Below, piece after piece: positions 25,530 through 33,099 of a stretch of 64,000 nt of DNA. The DNA is taken from NCBI RefSeq assembly GCF_030865425.1, contig NZ_JAVFCB010000008.1, positions 158,465-222,464 on the forward strand. Direction: 5' to 3'. This DNA comes from Microbacterium capsulatum (lineage in GTDB: Bacteria; Actinomycetota; Actinomycetes; Actinomycetales; Microbacteriaceae). The position numbers and the translations under genes are program-made. Numbering within the stretch: position 1 is the stretch's first letter; every line of letters begins with the position of its first letter. Under the pieces are notes generated by a model. That model ran no database searches, was not told where the DNA came from, and was given only the letters and a program-made list of their open reading frames with translations.

Positions 25530-26780
25530 CTACTTCTTCAGGAGGGGGGTCGCCGCGTCGGCGGCCGACTTGAGCGCGTCCGCCGGAGACTTCTGTCCGA
25601 GCAGGGATGCCTGGATCTCCGGGGCGAGCACACCCATGAGGGCGCGGGAGCTGGTCGCCAGCTGACCGACCGTCGTGTCGGGCACGTACTTCTCGACCTG
25701 GCCGAGCAGCGGGTCGTCGGCGTACAGCGAGCCGGTGCCGCTGAGAGCCGAGAAGTATCCCGCCTCCTTCAGATACGGCTTGACGACCTTCGCGCTGGTG
25801 GCGTACTCCGCGAACTCCGCGGCCGCCTGCTGCGCCTTCGAGCCCTTCAGCACGGACAGCGAACCGACCGTGCCGTACGCGACGGACTTCTTCCCCGTCA
25901 GCGGCGGCAGCACCTTCACGTTGTCCTTGCCCCAGAACGGCGCGACCTCGGTGACCGCGTTGTTCCACGTGCACGCGACCTTGCCCCGGGCGATGGCTGT
26001 CTGCTCGAGCGGCACGTTCGTGGTGAGCGCCTCCGGGTCGAGCGCCTTCTCCTTCGCGAGGTCGGAGATGAAGGTCAGCGCCTTGGTGCCCGCGGCGCTG
26101 TCGAAGCCGACGCCGCCGGACTTGTCGTAGACCGCCCCGCCCGCCTGCCAGAGCAGGGGGTAGAAGGTGAGATTGAGCGTGTTCTCCGCCGAGGCCGGGT
26201 AGTTCAGGACGTACATGCCCTTCGCCGTGAACTTCGGCGCCAGGGCCTTGATGTCGTCCCAGGTCTTCGGGTAATCGGTGACGCCGGCCGCCTTGAACGC
26301 GGCGGCGTTGCAGATCAGCGGCTGGGCGCTGGTCAGGATCGGCGCACCGAGGATGTGCCCGCCGAGCGTGACCGAGCTCTTGACGTTGGGGAGGATCTGC
26401 TTCTGCCGGTCCTTGCTGAGCAGGTTGTCCAGCGGCTGGATCGACTTCTGGTAGGCCGCGAGCTGGTCGGGGATGAGGTAGACGAGGTCGGGGCCCTTGC
26501 CCGCGGCGATCGCCGTCTGCAGGGACTGGTCTCGATTGGCCCACGGGAAGATCTCGTACGAGACCTTGATGTTCTTGTGGTCCTTCTCGAATGCGGCGAT
26601 GGTCGAGTCCCAGAACTGCTTGTGCTTGGCCTGGTCGGCGATGACCGGGTAGAGCCAGACCGTGACCTTCTGCTCACCGGTCGGGGTGGCGGCGGCGCCC
26701 CCCGACCCGGCGGAACAGCCCGCCAGTGCGGCGATCGCGGCGATCCCCGCTGCGATGCCGGTGAACTTGCTGACGCGCAT
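25530..26780 (-). CDS. Sugar ABC transporter substrate-binding lipoprotein
   Basis: A 416-residue family-1 extracellular solute-binding protein. A lipoprotein signal peptide ends in the lipobox LAGC with Cys22. The mature protein has the usual bilobed pattern (VTVWLYPVIADQ at the N-terminal lobe and the TWDDIKALAPKF helix). It probably captures the oligosaccharide released by the secreted beta-helix protein of the same operon. It is the first gene of the nine-gene leftward operon and has AAAGGAG before the ATG. The ligand is unknown. Confidence 0.92.
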   Translation of the reverse strand: MRVSKFTGIAAGIAAIAALAGCSAGSGGAAATPTGEQKVTVWLYPVIADQAKHKQFWDSTIAAFEKDHKNIKVSYEIFPWANRDQSLQTAIAAGKGPDLVYLIPDQLAAYQKSIQPLDNLLSKDRQKQILPNVKSSVTLGGHILGAPILTSAQPLICNAAAFKAAGVTDYPKTWDDIKALAPKFTAKGMYVLNYPASAENTLNLTFYPLLWQAGGAVYDKSGGVGFDSAAGTKALTFISDLAKEKALDPEALTTNVPLEQTAIARGKVACTWNNAVTEVAPFWGKDNVKVLPPLTGKKSVAYGTVGSLSVLKGSKAQQAAAEFAEYATSAKVVKPYLKEAGYFSALSGTGSLYADDPLLGQVEKYVPDTTVGQLATSSRALMGVLAPEIQASLLGQKSPADALKSAADAATPLLKK

Positions 26781-26817
26781 GGTGCTCCTTTGCTAGAACC
26801 GTGCAGGGTAGATGCCC

Positions 26818-26848
26818 ATTATGACATCACGGTGTGATAATTAGTCAA
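26818..26848 (-). promoter_or_regulatory. Promoter of the importer operon with an embedded operator
   Basis: On the minus strand TTGACT (26843-26848) and CATAAT (26818-26823) lie 19 bases apart. The space between them is filled by an inverted repeat, ATTATGACA-N6-TGTGATAAT (26818-26841), matching at 8 of 9 arm positions. The position fits repression by the ROK regulator encoded divergently at 26981. Confidence 0.6.
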
Positions 26849-26980
26849 GGGGCAATCTTCGATCGCGTCAGAACAGTTTCCGCACGGGATCTTGTGCGAT
26901 CGTGGATCTCGCCTGAATTCCGTGAGCACGCTGTGCTATTTTGATCGCTACCACCGGCGATGAGGACGAGAGGAGCCGCC

Positions 26981-28159
26981 GTGACCACCGCACCGTCGTC
27001 GATCGTCGCCCGATCGGCCCTCCAGCTGCGTGACAGCGGCCCGGCCACTGTCACCGACCTCACGGTCATGCTCGGCCTCTCCCGCACCTCCGTGGAGAAC
27101 GCGATGGCCGCGCTCAGCGACGCGGGCCTGATCTTCGAAGTGCCGGCGGCATCCGGCCGGGGGGCGGGCCGCCCCGCACGCCGGTTCGCCTTCCACGCGA
27201 CGGCCGGAGTCGTCGTCGGCGTCGACATCGGCGTCGCGAGCGTTCGCGTCCTCGTCGCGGATCTGGCCGGCGCCGTGATCGCCCAGCGCACCTTCCCCGG
27301 CGTGTCCGCCGAACAGGACGGCGCGTCCAAGCTCGCCGCCGTGATCGCCGATGCGAACCGAACGCTCTCCGCGGCCGGCATCCCCGTCTCCCGGGTGAAG
27401 GCGATCGGCGTCGCCCTGCCCGGCATCGTCGACGACCTGGGACGGGTGACCGCCTCGGTCGTGATCCCGGAGTGGTCGGGCATCGACATCGGATCCCACC
27501 TGCGCCAGGCGTTCGGCTGCCCGGTCGCGGTCGACAACGGCGTGCGCCTCGCCGCCGTCGCCGAGCACCATCTCGGTGTCGCGCAGCTCGTCGACGACGT
27601 CCTGTACCTCTCGGTCGGCAACCGTATCGCGATGGGACTGCTGCTGGGGGGCCGGCCGCGCCGTGGCATCCACAACGCGGCGGGCGACATCGGCCGGCAC
27701 GCGTTCCGCGGCCTCGGCTCGGAGACCGGGCAGATCCGCTGGCGCACGGGTGAGACGGCGGCCGAGGTGTTCGAACGCGCGCGCGGCGGAGACGCCGAGG
27801 CGATCGACGAGCTCGACCGGTTCGTGACCGAGCTCGCTCACGGCATCGCGACCCTCGTGATGACGGTCGACCCGGCGATGATCGTGATCGGCGGAGGACT
27901 CTCCGCCGCGCACGGCCAGCTCCTGGATCCGCTCCGCGAGCGTCTCGCCGAGCACATCGCGCTGCCCTTCACCGTCCCGATCGCCGAGGCCAGGATGGGC
28001 GCCGAGGCCGCCGCCCACGGCGCCCTCGTGCACGCGTTCCGCCGGCACGCGTCCGCGGTGTACGGCATCGAGGGGCTCCCAGTGCCCTCGATCACCCCTC
28101 TGCCGCACGACGGACCGGGCCTTCCGGCCGATCCCCTACTTCTCGAGGAGAGACAGTGA
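26981..28159 (+). CDS. ROK-family transcriptional regulator
   Basis: A 392-residue regulator with an N-terminal winged helix (TDLTVMLGLSRTSVENAMAAL, then GRGAGRPARRF) and a ROK sugar-binding domain (VGVDIGVASVRVLVADL; AVDNGVRLAAVAEH; IVIGGGLS). The usual ROK zinc motif CxCGxxGC is absent. GTG at 26981 is preferred because AGAGGAG lies 5 bases upstream; an ATG at 26960 has no such site. Its stop overlaps the first Gfo/Idh gene (GTGA). It probably senses a sugar and controls the divergent importer operon through the inverted repeat at 26818. Confidence 0.88.
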   Translation: MTTAPSSIVARSALQLRDSGPATVTDLTVMLGLSRTSVENAMAALSDAGLIFEVPAASGRGAGRPARRFAFHATAGVVVGVDIGVASVRVLVADLAGAVIAQRTFPGVSAEQDGASKLAAVIADANRTLSAAGIPVSRVKAIGVALPGIVDDLGRVTASVVIPEWSGIDIGSHLRQAFGCPVAVDNGVRLAAVAEHHLGVAQLVDDVLYLSVGNRIAMGLLLGGRPRRGIHNAAGDIGRHAFRGLGSETGQIRWRTGETAAEVFERARGGDAEAIDELDRFVTELAHGIATLVMTVDPAMIVIGGGLSAAHGQLLDPLRERLAEHIALPFTVPIAEARMGAEAAAHGALVHAFRRHASAVYGIEGLPVPSITPLPHDGPGLPADPLLLEERQ

Positions 28160-29151
28160 CCAGGCTACGTGTGGGACTCATCGGCGCCGGCGGGATCTCG
28201 CGCGTGCACGCGGATGCCTGGCGCGCTCTCGGCGTCGAGGGCGGTGTGACCTCCCTGCAGGGTGCCGCGGCGATCGCCGAGGAGTACGGGTTCCAGGAGT
28301 TCGCGGACGTCGACGAGCTGATCGACGCGGTCGATCTGGTCGACATCGTGACCCCCAGCAGCACGCACGCCGATCTGGCCCTGCGCGCGATCGCCCGCGG
28401 CCGCCATGTGGTCTGCGAGAAGCCGCTCGCACCGACGGCCGCGCAGGCCCGTGAGGTGGCCGAGGCCGCGGAGGCGGCGGGAGTGCGACTGTTCCCCGCG
28501 CACGTGGTGCGCTACTTCGGCGAGTACGCGCGGATCAAGCAGGCCATCGAGTCCGGCCGGCTCGGGGAGATCGCGGTGCAGCGCTTCAGCCGCGCCGGAT
28601 CCGCCCCCCAGGCGCCGTGGTTCTTCCGCGAGAGCGCCGGCGGCGGCGTCATCCGCGATCTGATGATCCACGACATCGATCAGGCCATCTGGTTCGCCGG
28701 CCCCGTGGCGTCGGTCTATGCGGTGCAGAACCCGCCGACCGTCGATGACGTCGTCCCGACGCCCGTCACCGCGCACGTCGTGCTCACCCACCGCAGCGGC
28801 GTGATCAGCCAGCTGCACGCCAGCTGGGTCGCCTCCGGCATCCCGTTCCGGACCAGCGTCGAGGTCTCCGGCACCGCCGGCCGGATGCGCCACGACAGTG
28901 CGGAGGACAGGGTCAGCAGGACCGATGCGGTGCTCGCCGATGCCGTCACCGACTACCTCCCGCCGATGTCGCCGCAGGAGAGTCCGTACTTCACCGAGAT
29001 CGCCGACTTCGTCGACGCCCTCGCCCGCGGTGCCGAAAGCAGGATCTCGCCCGCCGACGGCATCGAGGCGGTCGCCGTCGCCGAGGCCGCATACGCATCG
29101 ATCGCGTCCGGCGCCCCGGTCGCCCTCGCCGCCCTGGAGGTCTCCCGATGA
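28156..29151 (+). CDS. Gfo/Idh/MocA-family oxidoreductase
   Basis: A 331-residue NAD(P)-dependent oxidoreductase of sugars or inositols. It has the complete family pattern: GLIGAGGISRVHADA loop, VVCEKPLAPT with the catalytic lysine, and MIHDIDQAIWF in the substrate domain. The start is GTG at 28156, overlapping the ROK stop. It is coupled to the following Gfo/Idh gene (ATGA). Its C-terminal VAEAAYASIASGAPVAL is echoed by a remnant at 30227-30283, which suggests there was once another copy nearby. Confidence 0.88.
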   Translation: MTRLRVGLIGAGGISRVHADAWRALGVEGGVTSLQGAAAIAEEYGFQEFADVDELIDAVDLVDIVTPSSTHADLALRAIARGRHVVCEKPLAPTAAQAREVAEAAEAAGVRLFPAHVVRYFGEYARIKQAIESGRLGEIAVQRFSRAGSAPQAPWFFRESAGGGVIRDLMIHDIDQAIWFAGPVASVYAVQNPPTVDDVVPTPVTAHVVLTHRSGVISQLHASWVASGIPFRTSVEVSGTAGRMRHDSAEDRVSRTDAVLADAVTDYLPPMSPQESPYFTEIADFVDALARGAESRISPADGIEAVAVAEAAYASIASGAPVALAALEVSR

Positions 29152-30173
29152 CCGGACCCGCCCCGCTCCGCATCGCGGTGCTGTCCTTCGCGCACACCCA
29201 CGCGATCAGCTACGTGCACGCGCTGCGCGCCATGCCGGGCATCGAGCTCATCGCCGCGGATCCCGACGGAGCGTCGGCGCCGGACGACGCGCCCCGGGGC
29301 GCCGAGCTCGCCGCCGAGCTGGGCGTCGCCTACGTGGACGATTACGAGCAGGCCTTCGCCTGGCGCCCGGACGCCGTCGTCGTCGCCGCCGAGAACTCCC
29401 GCCATCGGGCGCTCGTCGAGCGTGCCGCGGCCGCCGGAGTGCATGTGCTCTGCGAGAAGCCCCTGGCCACCTCGGTCGAAGATGCGGTCGCGATGCGAGC
29501 GGCCTGCGACGCCGCCGGCGTCACGCTGATGGTCGCCTATCCCGTGCGGTTCGCACCGGCGTTCCGCGACGCGCTCGCCCTGGTGCGCAGCGGACGCCTC
29601 GGCGCCGTGCTCGGCGTGGTCGGCGCCAACAACGGCAAGCTGCCGCAGGACCGCGCCTGGTTCACCGATCCCGCTCTCGCCGGCGGCGGCGCGCTCGTCG
29701 ACCACGTCGTGCACTGCGCCGATCTCCTGGACGAGCTGCTCGGCGAGCGTCCGCGCTCGGTCCGCGCCGTCGCGAACGGAACCCTCTACGCCGACAGGGA
29801 TCTGCAGGTCGAGACCGGCGGGATGGTGACACTGCAGTATCCCGGCGGCACGGTCGCGAGCATCGACTGCTCGTGGAGCTGGCCGACCTCGTCCCCGACC
29901 TGGGGCGGGCTGACCCTGCAGATCGTCGCCGAGCGCGGCACGATCACCGTCAGCCCGTTCGCGCAGGGCGTCGCCGGGCACGATGCGCACGGCGAGACGT
30001 GGGATCCGGTCGGAGCCGACCTCGACGGCCTGCTCCTGGCCGAGTTCGTCGCCGCGATCCGGGAGGGACGCCGGCCCCAGCCCGACGGGGACGTCGGCGT
30101 GCGCACCGTCGAGATCGTGAAGGCAGCTCAGGCGTCGGCCGCGCGCGGCGGCGAGGTCGTCGCACTGCGATGA
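29148..30173 (+). CDS. Gfo/Idh/MocA-family oxidoreductase, variant nucleotide loop
   Basis: A 341-residue family member with VLCEKPLATS and the ALVDHVVHCADLL histidine motif. The first loop reads AVLSFAHTHAISYVHA, so the normal GxGxxG is replaced by an AHTH sequence. The Gfo/Idh protein at 19535 has AHSH at the same place. The two share this oddity but lie on opposite strands of the locus. Partner of the preceding oxidoreductase; a linked oxidation-reduction of a sugar is a possible role. Confidence 0.85.
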   Translation: MTGPAPLRIAVLSFAHTHAISYVHALRAMPGIELIAADPDGASAPDDAPRGAELAAELGVAYVDDYEQAFAWRPDAVVVAAENSRHRALVERAAAAGVHVLCEKPLATSVEDAVAMRAACDAAGVTLMVAYPVRFAPAFRDALALVRSGRLGAVLGVVGANNGKLPQDRAWFTDPALAGGGALVDHVVHCADLLDELLGERPRSVRAVANGTLYADRDLQVETGGMVTLQYPGGTVASIDCSWSWPTSSPTWGGLTLQIVAERGTITVSPFAQGVAGHDAHGETWDPVGADLDGLLLAEFVAAIREGRRPQPDGDVGVRTVEIVKAAQASAARGGEVVALR

Positions 30174-30283
30174 CACCCCTCGGCCGCCCGGCCCCGGCCT
30201 GCGGCGGCGGACGGCGCGTCACGGTCGTGGATGCGGCCTATGCGTCGATCGCCGCGGACGGGGTGCCGGTCGCGGTGCGCTGA
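30170..30283 (+). pseudogene. Remnant of a Gfo/Idh oxidoreductase C-terminus
   Basis: A 37-codon frame that ends VVDAAYASIAADGVPVAVR, closely matching the C-terminal VAEAAYASIASGAPVAL of the oxidoreductase at 28156. It begins at an ATG overlapping the stop of the 29148 gene, but only the tail after the GGGRRV segment looks homologous. It appears to be the end of a deleted or recombined third oxidoreductase gene. The last 15 codons of the convergent GH3 gene read through it on the opposite strand. Confidence 0.6.
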
Positions 30284-32931
30284 GGATCCTCGGGCTCGCC
30301 CACCACGAGCACGCCCGCCGCGCGGATGTCACGGCTCGAGGCGCCCACGCGCACCTCGACCTCGCCGGCCGGGGTGACCCAGCCGTGCGTGGTGACGTCG
30401 AAGTACGAGGCGGCGCGACGGGGGATCCGCACCCGCACCCGCTGCGACTCCCCCGGCTCCAGGCGCACCTTGGCGAAGCCGGCGAGCTGATGCGGCGGCA
30501 TCGGCACGGGAGCCTCCACCCCGCCGACGTAGACCTGCACCACCGTGGATCCGGCCCGGGATCCGGTGTTCTGCACCGTCACGTCCGCGACGCCGACCGC
30601 ATCCTCCGATTCCAGGCCCGACACGGTCAACCCGGAGAACGCCCACGCGGTGTAGCCGAGCCCGTGCCCGAACGGGTAGGCGGGTTCGAGATCGCGGGCG
30701 TCGAAGCCGCGGTAGCCGACGAACACGCCCTCGTCGTAGAACACCTGCCCGCCCACGCCGGGATAGGTCCGGGCGGACGCCGCCGGGGTCTGCCCGAGCG
30801 AGACCGGCAGCGTCAGCGGCAGCCGGCCGCCCGGCTCGGCCGCACCCGTGAGCACCCGGGCCAGGGCGCCCCCCTGCGCCTGGCCCGGGTACCACGCCTG
30901 GATCAGCGCCGCCGGATCAGCACCCCACCCCGTGACGTCCACAGGCCCTCCGGTCATCAGGACGACGACGGTGCGGGGGTTGGCGGCGAGCACGGCGCGG
31001 ACCAGGTCGTTCTGCCCGTTGGGCAGCTGCATGTCGGGGCGGTCGTCGGCCTCGGCCTCGTAACTGCGCACCACGACGACCGCGACGTCCGCTGCGGCGG
31101 CCGCCGCAGCGGCCTCGGCGACCGCCGGCGAGAAGACGCCGGCCGGCGGCACCCAGCCCAGGCGCAGCTTGGCGCCGAGCAGGTGCCCCTGCGACGGGTC
31201 GTCGGCGCGGTACTCCATCCGGATCGCGTACTCGCGGCCGGCCTCGAGCCGCATCGGGATCTCGTCGATCGCGACGTCCGGCTGACCGCCGTCCCCGCCC
31301 CAGCCGTACGGGTGCGGTCCGGCGTCGGTCGGCTCGGCCGGAGCGAGCTCGGCCGGAGCGAGGTCGAGGACGTCCGCGGTCGCCCCGCGGCCCGACCGCG
31401 CGACGTCCGCCCCGTCGATCTCGAACGCGTATGTGCCGAGCGAGGTGATGACGAACCGGTAGGTGCCGGTCACGGGCACGGTGAGAGTGCCGGTGTACCG
31501 CACCGACATCCGGCCGTTCAGCTCGGTCGGCAGCTTCTCGTACCGGTGCGAGGAGGCGTTGAAGCCGGGGAAGTTGTGGAAGCCGAGCAGCAGCTCGATC
31601 TGCCCGTCGGTGCGGCGCACGAGCGGTTCGCCCTCGAAGGAGGCGTTCGTCCAGTACTCGGCGTGCAGGCCGACCTCGCCGTCCGGCGTGCGGAAGAAGC
31701 CGGATCCCACCGCGTCGGCGCCCGGGAGCAGGGCGCCCGGGGTGACCGGATCCGCCCCGTGCACGACCGCGATCCCCACGTCCTCGCCGAGGGCCGCACG
31801 CAGCCCGTCCAGGGGCGAGACGCCGCGGGTCGGGCGGACCTGCGAGCTGCCGCCGCCCTGCGCGCCGAAGCCGTCGACGTCGGGCCCGATCAGGGCGACG
31901 GTGCGGACGGGGGCGAGCGGCAGGATGCCGTCGTTGCGGAGCAGCACCATCGCGTCCTCGGCGATGCTCTGCGCGAGCGCATGGTGCCCGCCGACCGCGA
32001 ACTCCGCGACGCCGGCCGGGTTCTCCGGCTGGCCGAGCCCGACCATCGGGCGCAGGATGTTGCGCACCTTCTCGTCGATCACGGCCTCCGCCACCTCGCC
32101 GTCCTGCACCGCGGCGAGCAGCCGACCGCCCCAGAAGCCCTCGTTCGGCTGCTCCTGGTCCAGGCCCGCGTTCGCGGCCCGGGCGGTCGAGTGGTTGGCG
32201 CCGTAGTCGCTCATGATCCAGCCGCGGAAACCGAACTCGTCGCGCAGGATCCCGCGCAGCAGCGGCGCGTTCTCGCACGCGTACTCACCGTTCACGCGGT
32301 TGAACGCGCCCATCATGCTGGCCACGCCGCCCTCGCGGACGAGCGCCTCGAACGGCGGCAGGTACAGCTCGCGCATCGTCCGTTCGTCGATCACGGCGTC
32401 GACGCTCGAACGGTGGTCCTCCTGGTTGTTGATGGCGTAGTGCTTGGCGCACGCCTGCACGCCCTGGGCCTGGATGCCGCGCACCACCCCGACGCCGATC
32501 GCGGACTGCAGCGCCGGATCCTCGCCGAACGACTCGAAGGTGCGGCCACCGATCGGCACGCGCGCGATGTCGACCGCGGGTCCGAGCGACACGGTGTGGT
32601 CGGTCGCCCGGCACTCGACGCCGATCACGGCGCCGTACTCGATCGCGCGATCCGGATCCCACGTCGCCGCGAGCGCGATCGGCGCGGGCAGCGACGTGGC
32701 CCTCCCCCCGTGCACGTCGCCCTTGTTGATCCGCACGCCCGCGGGGCCGTCGGCCATCCGGATGCTCGGAACGTCCGCGCTCTCGACGCCGTCGGCGTAG
32801 AAGCCGAAGTCCCCGTTCAGGTCTCCGGTCACGAAGGCGACCTTCTCGTCGAGGGACATGCGCCCCAGCAGCTCCTCGACGCGCTCGTCGGTCGCCGCGG
32901 AATCCCAGTCCGCACCGGTCTGCTCAGACAT
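30238..32931 (-). CDS. GH3 beta-glucosidase-type glycosidase with inserted PA14 domain
   Basis: An 897-residue glycoside hydrolase family 3 enzyme. The N-terminal barrel has RMADGPAG, the KHYAINNQE substrate site and the nucleophile D242 in IMSDYG. The second domain carries ILPLAPVRTVALIGP and, between about 400 and 550, a PA14 carbohydrate-binding insertion (GTLTVPVTGTYRFVI, FEIDGADV). A C-terminal fibronectin-III-like domain follows YPFGHGLGYT. There is no signal peptide, so it is probably cytoplasmic. The last residues, EDPQRTATGTPSAAIDA, are encoded antisense to the Gfo/Idh remnant and are probably not ancestral. Likely substrate: a short beta-glucoside or xyloside. Confidence 0.92.
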   Translation of the reverse strand: MSEQTGADWDSAATDERVEELLGRMSLDEKVAFVTGDLNGDFGFYADGVESADVPSIRMADGPAGVRINKGDVHGGRATSLPAPIALAATWDPDRAIEYGAVIGVECRATDHTVSLGPAVDIARVPIGGRTFESFGEDPALQSAIGVGVVRGIQAQGVQACAKHYAINNQEDHRSSVDAVIDERTMRELYLPPFEALVREGGVASMMGAFNRVNGEYACENAPLLRGILRDEFGFRGWIMSDYGANHSTARAANAGLDQEQPNEGFWGGRLLAAVQDGEVAEAVIDEKVRNILRPMVGLGQPENPAGVAEFAVGGHHALAQSIAEDAMVLLRNDGILPLAPVRTVALIGPDVDGFGAQGGGSSQVRPTRGVSPLDGLRAALGEDVGIAVVHGADPVTPGALLPGADAVGSGFFRTPDGEVGLHAEYWTNASFEGEPLVRRTDGQIELLLGFHNFPGFNASSHRYEKLPTELNGRMSVRYTGTLTVPVTGTYRFVITSLGTYAFEIDGADVARSGRGATADVLDLAPAELAPAEPTDAGPHPYGWGGDGGQPDVAIDEIPMRLEAGREYAIRMEYRADDPSQGHLLGAKLRLGWVPPAGVFSPAVAEAAAAAAAADVAVVVVRSYEAEADDRPDMQLPNGQNDLVRAVLAANPRTVVVLMTGGPVDVTGWGADPAALIQAWYPGQAQGGALARVLTGAAEPGGRLPLTLPVSLGQTPAASARTYPGVGGQVFYDEGVFVGYRGFDARDLEPAYPFGHGLGYTAWAFSGLTVSGLESEDAVGVADVTVQNTGSRAGSTVVQVYVGGVEAPVPMPPHQLAGFAKVRLEPGESQRVRVRIPRRAASYFDVTTHGWVTPAGEVEVRVGASSRDIRAAGVLVVGEPEDPQRTATGTPSAAIDA

Positions 32932-32984
32932 GCATGCCCTCCATCGGGTGCCACGAGGCCTCGTCGCATCGCGGATCGGCTCCG

Positions 32985-33013
32985 AGTCTCGCCCGAATCC
33001 CGTAACGAGTCAA
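32985..33013 (-). promoter_or_regulatory. Candidate promoter of the PA14-type GH3 gene
   Basis: On the minus strand TTGACT (33008-33013), a 17-base spacer and GAGACT (32985-32990) give a good sigma-70-type promoter. The ATG at 32931 has GGAGGG upstream, so this gene has a leader, unlike the divergent GH3. Confidence 0.6.
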
Positions 33014-33087
33014 GTATTCATCGGAGGCGTCGGATCCGGCCCTGCCGCGAAACCCGTATGTGCTTCAGGTTTCGATGCGGTGTGTGC

Positions 33088-33093
33088 CAGGAT
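33088..33093 (+). promoter_or_regulatory. Candidate -10 box, leaderless GH3 gene
   Basis: CAGGAT ends 6 bases before the ATG at 33100. It fits the leaderless pattern, with the first T of TANNNT replaced by C. Confidence 0.4.
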
Positions 33094-33099
33094 GAGCGG

